From contig KZ627160.1 in the NCBI GenBank assembly GCA_002917775.1, forward strand, positions 222,886 through 286,885: 64,000 nucleotides of DNA, written 5' to 3'. Origin of the DNA: Glaciozyma antarctica PI12 (Eukaryota > Basidiomycota > Microbotryomycetes > Kriegeriales > Camptobasidiaceae). The position numbers and the translations under genes were made by a program. The notes below the pieces were generated by a model that saw only the letters and a list, made by a program, of their open reading frames with translations, did not search any database and had not been told where the DNA came from. Each line of letters starts with the position of its first letter. Positions within the stretch are counted from its first letter, which is position 1. Positions 19,495 through 31,700 of this stretch are shown here, one piece after another.

Positions 19495-21349
19495 CTATTG
19501 CGGACCTAGAGGGACCCCCGGAGCCGCCGCCAGCGCGCACTCGCAAATAACCTGCACTCGGACCCATCAACACCACTCCAACCAGCACGACCGATCTAAT
19601 ATAAAAAAAACCGCACCTGCGCCCGCCTAACGACCACCGTCCTCGTCTCGCGCATCTTCGTCCTCGCATTCGGCTGCACGCCGATGCGGAGGGATTGGGA
19701 AGGAGCGGGAGCGGTATCAACGGCTGAGACTTTGACGAGGCCGGGGAAGAGACAAGCGCCGACGCGCTCGGGTTCGCCTGCTCTCAAGTCAGCGATGGGT
19801 CGGCAGGGATGGGTGCGGCGATGAGTCGGCGGGAGCGCGAGCGAGACGGACCTCGTTCGGTTCTGTAGCACTTCTTGATGAGCTCTGCGGGAATTGGAAG
19901 AGTCAGCGAGGTCCTCGAGAGGAGTATGAGAAGCGCGCACCCAGCTTGGTCGGATCCAACTGCGAGCCAATCTCTGGCACATACGCCCTGTAGAACCCAC
20001 TGCTCTCCACTGCTCTCCATCCTCCCGTCGGGCTCTTACTCGCATGCAGCATCCGACTGAACGTATAGCTCGCCTCGAGGACGTTCGCGAGGGCAGGAGC
20101 GAGGACGGTAGGGTTCGGGTTGACGAGTTCGAAGATGTGGACCATGTGCTCTTTGAAGAGGTTGGTCGCCATTTCTCGATCGAGCGTCTCTACTGCTGCG
20201 GAGAAGGTTTGACGACGCCAGACGGAGGCGACGAGGGGTTCGCCTGTGGGTTGGGTGAGCGGCGACGGGATTGAGAGAGAAGGAAGAACGCACGGTTGAA
20301 GAGCTGCTCGTGCAACTTTGTGAGCTCCCGATTCGCCTCCTCCGAATTCGTGACGAGAAGCTCATTGACGATCCCCTCGCTGAGCATCAAGCTCATCGCA
20401 TGCCTCAACAAGCTCTGCACGACAAGCCCCAATCCCACATAATCAAACCCCGACAAATGAAGCGCAGTGAGGAACGGGCTATCCTGCGCCGTACCCCGCA
20501 AATCCTCCCAAAGAGCTTCGGCGAGAGGGATGAGAGCGAGATGAGGACCTTGATCGGCGCCAGGGGGAGGAGCGGCGCGGGCGTGGGCTGAGAGGGTGTC
20601 GGCGGCCCAGCGGTTAATACGGCGTTCGAGGCCGCTGGAGCTGTTCTTGATCGTGAACTGGTGCGCGGGGTCAGCGGGAGCGAGGAGCAGGTGGGAAGAG
20701 CTTACGTCGTCCACCGTCGAGCCGCCTCCGCCAGATGCATGAGAGCCAACAACAGAGGCTGAGGACGCGTCGCCGCCTTCGAGGAGGGAGATATGCTTTC
20801 GCAGCATGGCGTTCTGCAGGTAGGAGTCAGGAGAGGCGTGCGAGGGATGAAGTGGGGGAGCTCACCTGCTTCTCCTGCTCCAGCATCTGCAGCCGCTGAT
20901 CCTCGATACGGAGATGAGCAAGCTTGTAGTTCTTTAACAGTCGGCTGTGGGTTGGGTGGGGGCGTCAGCGGGGTCCCTGGGAGTCTGCGCCTGCTGCAAG
21001 GTGACCACGAGAGCACCTCAGCTCACCCCCTCGCATGCACCACCTCCAGCACACCTCCCCCATCACCCTTCCCCCGACCTGCCGCCCCGCTTAACCCCAG
21101 CTCCACCCAAGCCGCCAAATCCCTCCCCCGCCCGCCGCCCAGCTCGCCCTCGCCCCACCCCCGCCATCACCGAAACAACATGCAGAAGCAGACCTACTTG
21201 TACTCATCATCTCCAACGTTCCCCCCGCCCTGCCCGTACGTATCCTGGTTATTCAGAAGCCCCTGCATCGAGTTCTGCTGCGGCGCGCCATAGCCGGAGG
21301 GAGAGGGGGAGTACTGCTGGAAGCCGGGAGGCGGCCGAGGATAGGCCAT
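19495..21349 (-). CDS. conserved coiled-coil protein of unknown function
   Basis: The ATG at 21349 begins MAYPRPPPGFQQYSPSPSGY. The next exons give a coiled-coil heptad stretch (SRLLKNYKLAHLRIEDQRLQ, MLEQEKQNAMLRKHISLLEG). A large alpha-helical part follows (FTIKNSSSGLERRINRWAAD, PFLTALHLSGFDYVGLGLVV, EGIVNELLVTNSEEANRELT, ATNLFKEHMVHIFELVNPNP). The end reads VGACLFPGLVKVS and VICECALAAAPG, with the stop TAG at 19495-19497. About seven introns are placed, with the usual GCTGAC-CAG ends. The order Gln/Pro-rich N-terminus, coiled coil and helical core recalls basidiomycete hypothetical proteins; I know no function. Whether the segment after MLHASK contains an additional 40-nt intron is open. 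It shares a 297-nt divergent promoter with the deubiquitinase gene. Confidence 0.75.
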
Positions 21350-21646
21350 GGTGGAAGGGGCGCAGGTGGTAGGGAGGGTGCTGGCGAAGTGGTCGTGTAG
21401 GTGTTTGAGGTGTACTCTGGCGCGGTTGAGGAGTGCGAAGGAGGTGGTCGAGAGGTGGGGAGCGAAGGTCCGAGGACGCGGCGGAGGTTGCGGTGTAGCT
21501 TCTCTGACGAACCGGGAGGCGGGGCAGGGGTTCGCGTGGGTGAAGACTGAGGTGTAAGCTGCTGGAGCAAGGTCGAGGTGAGATCAAGAGGGAGAGCGGC
21601 TCCGCGTCCTCGCCTCTTGACCTCCTCCACCACCCTCCCTCCCACC
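21350..21646. promoter_or_regulatory. bidirectional promoter between the coiled-coil and otubain genes
   Basis: Only 297 nt separate the two divergent ATG codons, so both promoters must lie here. The tract just before 21647 is pyrimidine-rich (CCTCCTCCACCACCCTCCCT), as expected around a fungal transcription start. Confidence 0.6.
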
Positions 21647-22719
21647 ATGTCCGACCAGCGCCCTCTTTCAGACCTAACCGACCTCGAGATCGCCGATTTA
21701 ACCCAGCAACTCAAAGCCAACACCTCCCAACCGCTCGTCGGACCTCTCTCCGCTCTCTCCTCCCTCTCAGCAGAGTACGTTGGCGCGCCCTCCTTCCTCT
21801 CCAAGATCTCCTCTCTCGATACAGAGGGATGGAAAGCCGTGCGAAGGACGAGGGGCGACGGGGACTGCTATTATCGCTGTGAGTCCTGTGGCAGGGAGGG
21901 GGAGGAGGGAACTGATTGGGAGGCAGCGTTTGGGTTCGCGTATGTTGAGAGGCTGATTGGGGCGCCCGAGGGCGCGGGGAGGGCGCTGGAGAAGGTGGAG
22001 AGCTTGCTGCCGCTGTTGGACCGCGCTGGGTTCGCTAAGGATATGTACGCTCCTCCTCTCCTCCGCACTGCTGAGCTGACGAGTGCGTGCAGCTACGACG
22101 ATTTCTACGACCCCCTCCGCACCCTCCTACGCTCCTTCACCCGCGCTGCCGGTCGCCCGAGCGTGGACCAGCTGCTCGAGTCGTTCAATGACCCGGAGAT
22201 CAGCAACGCCATCGTCGTCTTCCTCCGCTTGTTGACGAGCGCGTACATGAGGGCGCACGAGGAGGATTTCTTACCGTTTCTGTTCTCGCTCGAGGATGAT
22301 CCGAGGTTCTTTGAGGAAGTACCGACGCTGGATCAGTTCTGCGGGTTTCATGTCGAGGTGCGTTCCGTACCTCACTCTGGCGACACCGCCGCTGACGAGC
22401 GCTTGCGACAGGCGGTCAACAAGGAAGCAGATCGTGCGAACTTCCCTCTCCTCAGTCGACGAAGCTAAACCCGCTTGAGGGCAGACATCCAGATCACCGC
22501 ACTCAGCCGCGCGCTAGGGATCCACACTCGCATCGCCTACCTCGACCAAAGCGGGTTCGGCGGAGAGGCCAGCAAAGTCGATTTCCACGAGTTCGAGTCG
22601 GAGAGCGAGGAGAAATTGGCGTGCGCGTTGCTGTACCGTGAGTCGTCACTTGCGGTTTGGGGGGAGTGGGAGCTGATCGAGTTGCAGGGCCCGGGCATTA
22701 TGATTGCTTGTATCGCTAA
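21647..22719 (+). CDS. otubain-type ubiquitin thioesterase
   Basis: Peptidase family C65, a Lys48-preferring deubiquitinase. The ATG at 21647 starts MSDQRPLSDLTDLEIADLTQ. The first intron (21879-21926) joins the catalytic block GDGDCYYRSFGFAYVE, with the active-site Asp and Cys. Further introns lead to IYDDFYDPLRTLLRSF and to TSAYMRAHEEDFLPF with PTLDQFCGFHVE. Next comes AVNKEADHIQITALSRAL, then the catalytic His motif RPGHYDCLYR, followed by the stop TAA at 22717-22719. All six exons join cleanly and every triad residue is present, so it should be active. Compared with OTUB1 only the N-terminal tail differs. It lies divergent to the coiled-coil gene. Confidence 0.92.
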
Positions 22720-23718
22720 GTTGTGTGTTCGCAACTGCAGGATCTTATGTTCGCAGTGGTCAGCAAGCGGTTAATAGGACGTCTACGCCTCTCGCTCCTT
22801 GCTTCCCCTCCCGCTGTTCGCTCCGAGTTTCGACTCGCCGTCAACGCTCTGCGTCGGAAGATCAGCTCGATTCTCAAGCGAGTGGAGCTCTACAGCTCAC
22901 GAGCAAGCAGTTCGTTATTCCTGGGACCCAGCTGCTCGTCGCCTCTCCGCCGCTTCCTCACACCTCTCTCGCCACTCCTCAGCTCGCACTCTTCGTTGCC
23001 CCGCACATTATATAGCCTCCTCTGCCGAGCTGCAAGTCACCAGATTAGGATCTCACGGCCAACTCACGGCTACCAAACCTTCCGCCCTTGCACGCGAAGG
23101 TGGCAACAACGTGCTCGCGCTCTCGCTGTGCCCTTGTTTGTTTCCTTGCGAAGCTCGTGAAGGTATTGCCCTGAGTAGTAAACCAGCTCGGAGTAATCTC
23201 GGAGATCGCACACTGCGGTTGGACCCTAAAAAAGAAAACAAACAACAATCGTGTGTTTGTTGTTTCGGCGTTTTTCTGAGCCTCTCGCCCTCTCAGCGCC
23301 TTTTGGCTCCGTTTTTGCTCTCCTTTGCTCAACTCCTTCGCTCCGGCTGGTGTACTCAGCTCGCTCTCTCGACCAGGACCCAGTTCAACATCCTTTGTTC
23401 GCCCGCCTTGCTTGCTGGCGTCTCGAACGGCGACGCCCTCTAGTGCCACCAAAAGTCCTCGCCTCTGCGCCTCTGCGCCTCTGCTTAGACTTCCGCGGGC
23501 GGTAAAGGACCTCTGTTCCTGACCTTCCTCATCCGAGAGAGAAGTGGGCAAAGAGTCTCGCCCTTCGACCCCCCTGGGCTGTTGAAAATCTTAAACGGGG
23601 CGATGGGGTGAACTTCGACCTTGGCGCACTTCGACCGAGGCCTTGTCCTTCCTCCTCCTCCTCGCTCCCCGGTTCTCTCTTCGTTCTTCACGACCACCAC
23701 ACTCGTTCAATTAAAGCC
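22720..23718. other. 1-kb intergenic region
   Basis: It holds the 3' flank of the otubain gene and the promoter of the eight-cysteine protein. There is a short direct repeat of GCCTCTGC near 23460-23485. Open frames on both strands (for example 22799-23443) are Ser/Arg-rich and look random. Confidence 0.45.
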
Positions 23719-24611
23719 ATGCGCACTTCATTCCTCCTCCTCGCTCTCACCAGCAGCACCGGTAAGGCTCCTCCCCTCCTCCCCACACGCGCGCCCAACT
23801 GACGCGCCCCCTCTAGCTCTCGCCTCCTCCCTCTTCCCCCGCCAGAACGTCGCCACCTCCTCCGCTCTCGCCGATATCATCTCCGTCATCACCGAGGGCT
23901 GCGCGACCGAATGCGACGTCTTCATCGCTGACCTCTCCGTGGGTCTCCCTCTTGGCGCTTTGACAAAGGGGCGTTCAACTGACTCCGCCGCCTGGTTGCT
24001 AGGGATGCGCGAAGGGAGCGTCCCAGGCTGCTATCGCCACTTGCGCCTGCTCCTCCGTCGTCCTCGGTTCGATCAGTAAGTTCTCCTTTCTGAGGACGCG
24101 ACTTCTAGGGCTAACCTTCGAGCAGGGTCTTGCGCCGCGTGCATCTCTGCCGACTCTGCCACGACGACGAGGAACAGTACTGCTGTCGTAGCAGACTACA
24201 ATGGTTCGTCTCGGCGCTCTCCTATCTTTAGTTCCCCCACTGACCCCTCTCCCCTCTCCCCCCCTGCCGCCCTCCACTCTCCTCCCCTCTCCCGCCCTCA
24301 CCACCCACAGCTTTCGTAGACCTCTGCACCGCCGACGGACTCGCCTCCATCACCGGCACCGTCGCCGTAGGCGCACCGACGCCGTCCGTCGCCGTCGACA
24401 TCCCTCGTCGTCCACCTCTTCCTCCGTCTCCGCGACCGGCGCACAGACTTACAGCGTCAAGACGGAGCCAACTACGACGGCGAGCGTGGCGGGGTTGGTC
24501 GCTGCTACTGGGGGGGCGGTGGCGAAGACTGATACCAGTGGAGCGGGGAGGGTTGGGGTGACGATGGGAGCGGGGTTGCTCGGGATGCTCGCGTTGGCGG
24601 TGGTGGCTTAA
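23719..24611 (+). CDS. secreted eight-cysteine (CFEM-like) GPI-type protein
   Basis: A signal peptide (MRTSFLLLALTSSTALASSL) is completed across the first intron. The mature part has eight cysteines: GCATECDVF, SGCAKG, ATCACSSV, RSCAACIS and DLCTADG. The spacing C-x3-C-x9-C-x11-C-x-C-x10-C-x2-C...C resembles fungal CFEM domains, but two gaps are off consensus. Four introns are placed, at about 23761-23815, 23938-24000, 24080-24125 and 24204-24310. After GTVAVGAPTPSVAVD the reading must change frame by one to reach the Ser/Thr-rich tail (SSSTSSSVSATGAQTYSVKT) and the hydrophobic end GVTMGAGLLGMLALAVVA, typical of a GPI-anchor signal, with TAA at 24609. No intron fits that change. The likely place is the cell wall; CFEM proteins often bind haem or serve adhesion. 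Confidence 0.65.
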
Positions 24612-26227
24612 GGGGCTAGGCAGGCATGAGGGAGTAGGGAGGCATGACGGAGGCTGGTTCTCCGCTCGTAATGGGAGGGGTTCTTAGGCGGATTCTTTAT
24701 TAGGGCTTGGTTGGCCTGGCCTATTAGTAGGCTGAGGGTAATGGAGCTGTTGTTGTCCTTTGGAGTATGGGGTTTGAGAGCGTCGAGAGAGAGAGCCTGC
24801 GGGAGAGTGGGGAGAGTGAGCGGTGAGGTTGGTGCTGCGAGAGTGGAGGGAGAGGGACGCGCGGGCTGTGGGAGGGGGAATGGCAGGATGTTCTGCCTGT
24901 GCTTTTGGAAGACGATTAGAGGAATCGTGGACGGAGAGTGCAGATGGACTGATGAGCGAAGAGCTCGACGGAGCAAGGGCAGCGAGCGAGCCGAAGCACC
25001 ACGTCCGAAGCACCACGCTCCTCGTTTCTCCCTGCACCTCCAAAGCGAAAAGTGATGCAATTCAACTCATAAAAACACCTCTAAGACCTCGTCGCCGCCT
25101 CTAAATGAGTCCCGAATCCGCGAACCTACGACATTCCTCAACCAGGTCAAGACCGCGTTCTCAACGAGGGAACGAATTCATACCTCTGTCGCGTGATAGT
25201 ATCAGCCACGACGTTGATGACCTGCACACGGCGAGGGAGGTGAGGGGGAGACCTTTGCAGGGATTTGGGATGGACGACCGACCTGCGAGAGCGAGCGTTA
25301 GAGTTGCGAAGAAGAGGGGAGAGGAGGGAGACGCACTTGAATAGGTTCAACGAAAGTAGCTTCCGTGTGTTGGACCTAGATCGGTTTGGACAGCTTGTAC
25401 ACTGCCCGCCGAGCTTGCGAAACGAGAACGAAGGGACGTACGCGACTTTGAATTCCCACGCGAAGGAATCCGACGCCTCGTCGACGGAGCTTTCGGAAGC
25501 ACATGCGAGCAGACGGCGCTTCCAGTCTCCTATACACCACTGAGCGAGCAGCGAATCTGGCATACCTAGTCGGAAGTCGCGGAACGAGCGTCGCCTCCTG
25601 TCGACGGCCGCGAGAGCGAGAGGAGCAGTTGGGCGGAGTTCCAAATCGGAGGAGCTGGGGAAGACTGGAGCTAAAGCCTGGAAGCAGATCTGTCGTGGAG
25701 AAACGAGAGCGAGGGGAGGGAGCCGATCGCGCCCTCGGCAAGGGGCGAGCGCGCGTCGTCCTCTCGACCTTGTAGCGACATTCGGTCTACTGCTCCCTAT
25801 TTTATGCTCATTCCGATGATCCGAATGCTACGAACGCTAATGCGTGGGCGCCAGAGTGCCACGTGGCGACGTGGTTGACTGCGACGAAAGAGATAGCAGG
25901 AAGCGCGTCCTCCTTGATCCCAAACACCACCGCAGCTGATTGTAGGACTGCAGACACGCGTCGTTAGAAAATTAAGGAGCGCAGGGGCTGGACGAGCGCA
26001 CTTTGAGCGGTGGAGACGTGAGGAAGGTGGAAGACTTTGATCAGGTGGATCCTCCCCGGTGCGATGTTGGTCGCCGCTTCTTCGTGTTCTGCGAGATGAT
26101 CTTCAGAAACGCTCCAAAAAAACACAGCAACTCGACGTACCGGGAGAACCAGCAACGATGGAGAGGACTTCCCCCGTCGCATCGGATTTTGACGAGAGCT
26201 CGACGCGGAGGCCGCCGACGAGGACTA
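24612..26227. other. 1.6-kb gene-poor stretch
   Basis: It lies between the eight-cysteine gene and the 3' end of DPH6. A minus-strand frame at 25147-25644 (165 codons) has mixed codon use and no domain I recognise. I see no splice pattern tying fragments together. A non-coding transcript or an unrecognised short gene is possible. Confidence 0.4.
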
Positions 26228-28561
26228 TCAACGCGCCGTCAGTCGTGAACTCAGAAGCTGAGAGAGAAATGATAACCCACAGACTGTACTCATCATCCTC
26301 GAGATCCTCCTCGCCACGACAGGCTCATCATCCTCATCGAGCAGATCCGTCCGCCCCGTCGCGTACGTGACCTGCCACTCCACACTCGCTCCCTTCGGCA
26401 ACGTCGCCGCCGAGACATACAGCATCGGAGCCTGCACCGTCACTATCAGCTCCCTCTCCACCCCCCTGCGCAAAAAGCACTCACCTCCCCATCGAAAGCC
26501 TCCCACCCCGCCCTCGCTCCCGCCAACCGTCGATCCCACTCCCCGCCCTCGACATCCGCAATCCAGCACACCCCACCCTCACACCATCCCTCCCATCGCC
26601 CTTCCTTCGCAGCGACTGCCACGCGCCGAACGTGCTGGAGCGAGAGGGCGACGTCGGTCGCAAAGTTGGTTGGGGAGGGGAGGGTGAGGGAGGCGGGGAT
26701 GAGTGGAATCTGACCTGCGACGAAGAGGCGTTCTCCGACCTGTGATTTGTGTTAGTGATGACGGGGAGGAGAGGGAGGGAGCGCACGGTGACGCCCTGGG
26801 AGTAGGGACCGATGTTCGCTGCGGCCCAGTAGCTGAGGCTCTGCACGTGAAGGGACTTGCGGACGCCAGCGCCGAGCTGGGCGACTCCTTCGAGCTTAAG
26901 ACGTACGCCGGAGGAGTTGGGCATGAGGACTGCGACGCAGGCGCGAGTTGGTGGGGAGGAGCCGAAGTAGGTCGAGTAGATGGTGTTGATGGAGGGGAAG
27001 AGGGCCATCGAGATGGTGGAGAGGTATAGAGTGAGATGGGAGAGGGATAGGAGCGTGGCAGAGTGTTGAGCGAGGAGAACTGGCCGAAATGGGATCAGCT
27101 TGCGAGCTTTAAGCTGAAGCTCGGTCGACTCACCTTCGAGATTCCGGAAGCAGCCTCGAACCTCCTCCTCGGGAGTCAGGCTGGATCGTGTGCTTCCAGC
27201 ATCCCAAGCAGTGACCTCGCCGAACCCGAGCCAGTCTCCCACTCGCGAGATCGTCGCTGCCGTCACCACCCGCTCCGCCACGGCCAAGGCTTGCAGCTCG
27301 ACGGGCAGCACCTCCAGAGCATACGCATCGCGAGCCTCGTTGAGAATCTCCGCACTGTCGTCGCCCAGGATTTTCGGGACAACGAGGAGCTGGCGAATGC
27401 GGTCGCGCTTCTGCTCCCATGTTTCGGGAAGAGGGTGGTCGGGCTTGAGGGCGAGGGAGCAGCGGTCGAGGTGAAGATGAGCGACGGTGGAGAAGGGGTC
27501 GTCGTTGGAGATGACAGTTGTCGTTTGATCCCTGCGAAAGGGAGATTAGCCGAGCCTGCGATGCGGGTTGCAGAAGGACCTACAGGACGACGCGCTGGCT
27601 GAAGAGAGGACAGTCGAGTGTGAAGGTCTCGTACTCGCCTCCTTCGCCGCACACGTGTAGCTGGTACTTCTGATTCTGCGGAGCACCGTCAGCTCCGAAT
27701 TGTCGCGCAAGGAGGAGCAGCTCACCAGACGCAGTAGTGTCGGCTCCATCTGCCCCAGAGTCTTCTCGAGATGCTCAACACCAAGTCTGCGCGTGACATT
27801 ACAGTCAGCTACCGTCATCACACCGCAACCCACCCCACGAGAGCTCACCCTGCTCCAGCAACCTTGACGAGAATACTCTCCATCCCCGCGCCGACCATCT
27901 CCCTCAACAGCTCCTCCTGATTTCGCTCCCACAGATATGCGATAGGCGTCAATCCTAGTCGAGAGCACCTGCAAAGACGGCTCAGGGTGGCCTCACGGAG
28001 GAGCAGGCTGGTGGACCTACACATGCTCGACCCGCACGCGCTGGTAGTTCGACAAGATCGCACCACAAGCCACAGCTTCCACTTCGGGCATAGCAACCTG
28101 CAAAGCCAGCCCCTGTGGGTTAGCTGCGTTCCCCGTCGTCCTCCCGTGCAAGAACGCACCTTGACCTTCCTCAGCAGCTCGTACAGATCCTCCGTCTCGT
28201 CTCCCACCGTTCCACTCCCTGCCTTCTCCTTTCCCTTCCCCTCCCCAGCTCCTCCCTCCCGCGAGCCGTACTCTCCCTTCAAGTTGACCGCCGTTCCGGA
28301 GATGGTGTGCGTGAAGAGCGGTAGCTCGAGCGCTTCGGCGATGGACGCCAGCCCGGAATGCCCGACGGTCTGGTACATGTACGAGTCGATCTCATCTGCG
28401 TGAGGAGGTTAGCGGTGGACTGAGAGCACGAAGGGAAGCGTACCTTTGCCTTCGCCAGGACCCAGGCTGGCGAGCGCGATGGGCTCGTGGCCCTGCACCA
28501 CGCAGTGTAGGAGGTTGTAGACCGAGTCCTTGCCGCCAGAAAGAAGCCCCACTGTCTTCAT
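26228..28561 (-). CDS. DPH6: diphthine-ammonia ligase with RidA-like domains
   Basis: Last enzyme of diphthamide synthesis: it amidates diphthine on elongation factor 2 using ATP and ammonium, in the cytosol. The ATG at 28561 gives [20 protein letters not shown], the PP-loop ATP motif, followed by [16 protein letters not shown] and [16 protein letters not shown]. Then come [40 protein letters not shown] and [19 protein letters not shown], all typical of the DPH6 catalytic half. The C-terminal half carries two RidA/YjgF-like modules, as in yeast Dph6 (for example [20 protein letters not shown]). About ten short introns are present. The end is less sure: the last exon reads [20 protein letters not shown] and stays open to a TGA at 26228. 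The family is usually 650-750 residues, consistent with this span. Confidence 0.9.
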
Positions 28562-28743
28562 AGCTGTTGGCGAGAGTCCGAGGAGGTGGAAGTTGGCGAA
28601 CAAGCAAAGCGCGTCTTCGAGCTCTTGGTGCGGTGCGAGAGGCGCTGCTCTCGCTCTCGTCTCCCGCTTTCGTCCAGAAAAAAGGAGCTGCGTGGTTGCA
28701 AAGGAGGGGGAGTACGAAAGCGAAAACAGCCAACAACAACGGA
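28562..28743. promoter_or_regulatory. short spacer with DPH6 promoter
   Basis: 182 nt lie between the stop of the upstream SNF2 ATPase gene and the DPH6 start on the same strand, so terminator and promoter are compressed here. Confidence 0.5.
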
Positions 28744-31700
28744 TCAGACCCCCTTCCCCTTCTGCGATCCCGGAACCTTCCCCTCGGACGTGCAGAACTT
28801 CTGAAGGATCTCCTGCGCGACGAACCAGTAGTCAGTAAGCCCGTCCAGCGCAAGAAGCGAGCACGACGAACGCTGATCCTTCTCGTCCTCTCGTTCCCCT
28901 TGAGCCCATCGAGCTCCTTCGTCAACCTCGTCGCTCCACTCGTCCCAGTGTAGCCGCTCGGGGCGATGAGATCCTCGGTAGAAACATCTGGCGAGATGCC
29001 CATCGAAGCAGCGAGCGTCGAGAACGACTGCGGCGGCAGCTTGGACTTCGGAGCGACGAATTGTTTGGCTTTGCCGACCTTGCGTGCGGTGAGGTCCCAG
29101 TCGGGTTCGGGTTCGTCCAGGTCGGAGAGAGCGCGGGCGGGTTGCAATTTGGGAGGAGGGAGAGCACGGGAGCGAGGGAGCTTGCTTTGCTGTAGTTGAG
29201 GGCGACGAGTGAGTTTGACGTTGCGGAGTGGGAAGGAAATGAACGCACGATGATGGCTTGCTTGCCCCGGTCTGCTTCCGCTTTCGATCCGCCGAGAGTT
29301 GCCTGCGGAGGAACACACGGAGTCAGCAGCTCATCTACGGGGGAGGGAGGTGTATGAGACGCACGTCCGAGACGACAGAAACTGTGACGTTGGAGTTGGC
29401 GAGAATGCGAGCAATCTGGTCCTGCTCATCTGCGATCTTCTTTCGGCGAGCGAGTTCCTTCGGCGAGATGGCTGCACAGAGCGAAAGGTGAGTACGCGAT
29501 TCACTCTCAAAAGCTCAAGTCGACGCACGCACACGGGTGTCGATGCCGATCAAAGCCTTCAGAGCAGCTTCGTCATCCTGAAAGATAGAGGAATGTGAGC
29601 CACTCCCCTCGCGAAAAAAAGAGAGGGAACGCACGATCACAACCTCGTCGACGTCCGAAGAAGAGCCGTCGGCGTCCTTGCCCTTCTTCTTCGAACCCTT
29701 CTCCGTCTTGGCGAGCATCGTTTGCTTAAGAGCGTAGTCGAGCTCCGCCATCTCGCACTGAATTTGAAGTCAGCACAGAACCGGTCGAACAGCGTCGAAA
29801 GAACTCACGGCCTGAATCGACTTCTCGGTGAGCGAGGACCCGTCCTGAACGTCTCATCAGCATACGGGGAAGAGTAGCAGCGTACGGCGGAGCTCACCTG
29901 GACCTTGAACATGTTCTGCGAAATACGATGTGGAGTTAGCTTCAGCTACGAGCTCAAGGAGCGGGCGACTTCGCACCTTGATACCCCACAGCTCGCCCTG
30001 ATCATCCTTGTCGCCTTCGACACCCGTAAACAGGCGTCGCTCGGGTGCAGCATCATCTACATCATCCAAGCGAATCAGCCAAGGTCCCTCAGCAGCGACG
30101 AGGAAGGACATACAAGCGATTCCGGCCTGAGCACGCTTGTACTGCTGACGGTTGTAGATGAGCTCCTCGAGGGTTCCGGCCCCGATCAGTCGGTAGACGT
30201 TGACGTTTCGAGTCTGTCCGAATCGGTACGCGCGGTCCTTGACGGAAAAGCGTCAGTGTCCGCTCTGAGGAATCGATAGAGCGACGAGCTTACCATGGCC
30301 TGCAGATCGTGCGCTGGGTTCCAGTTCGGATCGAAGATAATGACCTTGTTCGCAGCTAAGGATCACGTTAGGCTGATTCGCTGTGACCCAGTTAATGGAC
30401 GCACCAGTCAGGTTAAGGCCCACGCTTCCGGCCTTCGTACTGATGAGGAAGATGTAGATCTCAGGATCCTTGTTGAAGCTATCGACGAGCGCCATTCCTA
30501 GACTCAAACGCGTCAGAGCGCTCCACGCAGGAAGGAGAATTCACTCACGCTGATCGGCTGGAATGCTCCCGTCGAGGCAGACGACCTTGTAATCGGCGTC
30601 CATCTCGAAGAGCTCCTTGAGCAGCGAAAGGACCTTAAGACTGATGGAGAAGATGAGGACCTTGTTGCCCTGTCCGTCGTCCCAGAGATCAAGAAGTTCC
30701 TTGAGGATCTGCCGACGAGGCTCAGCTGCAGTTCGGGAGGGAAGGAGGCCGGCGTACCTGCCACTTGCCGCACAAGCTCGTGTCGCCGCAGTCGAGCCGA
30801 GCCTTGTTCCTCGAGTTGAAGTCGGCGGGGAAGGCCATGCGAGCCCATTCGACGTCCTGGAGGGGGTCAGCTCACAAGCCGTGTCGTTCGCAAGCGAGAG
30901 ACGCACCTGGTTGAACTTTTTCTCGTTCATCGCCTTCTCCTCGTTGTCTGCGAGAGCTCGTCAGTTCGCGTCAAAAAGCGCACGAGTCGGAAGAACGTAC
31001 CCGGGTAGATGAGGGCGAGATGGTTGGCGACCTTCTGAAAGACTACAATCGAGCAGTCAGCAAGCTCTCACAACGCGTTTTAACTCCGCCACGCACGCGT
31101 GATGTACTTGAAGATCATCTGCGCGACCCATCAGCGTTCCTTCTCGCGCACAAGAACGACGCCAACCTACCTTCGTCCATCCCTGATGACAGCACTTCCC
31201 CTTCGGCCACGGCAGTCCCTCGTCGTCCGTCGCTCCACACGTACACGGCTCCTTGATCGTGAGCATCGTCTGCACGTCGGGGCAGCTCAAGAACCGCTTG
31301 TAGACGATCATTTGAAGCCTCGTAAGCGGGCAAAGCACGATGTTGTCCGTCTTCGTCGGCAGCTGATCCTTGATGAGATCCTTCGTCCTGCGCGTACCGA
31401 AATCAGCCCCCGTTCGCCGAACGCACGGGAATAAAGGACGACGCACCTCCGCACGAACATAGTCGGCAACAAGCTCCCCACAAGCGCCGCAGCACGCGTC
31501 CTCCCCTTCGCCAACTGCTCGTCGGTCGCATTCGCCTTCTGCGCATGCTTGAGCGGCGTACTAACGAAGACCTTCCACTGCTCCTCGGTCCCGACGGCGC
31601 CAGGGTTCGCCCAATTGAGGATACACCAGAACTCGACGAGACGGTTCTGGATCGCAGTGCCCGTGAGGCCGTAGCGGAATTGGGTTGGGAACTCGTGGAG

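Noticed and set aside
18278-19720. Long frames running through the N gap
   Set aside because: They are open only because N codons cannot stop; the sequence is unknown.
22799-23551. Overlapping frames on both strands (214 and 168 codons)
   Set aside because: Random-looking composition, no splice links, and they overlap each other.
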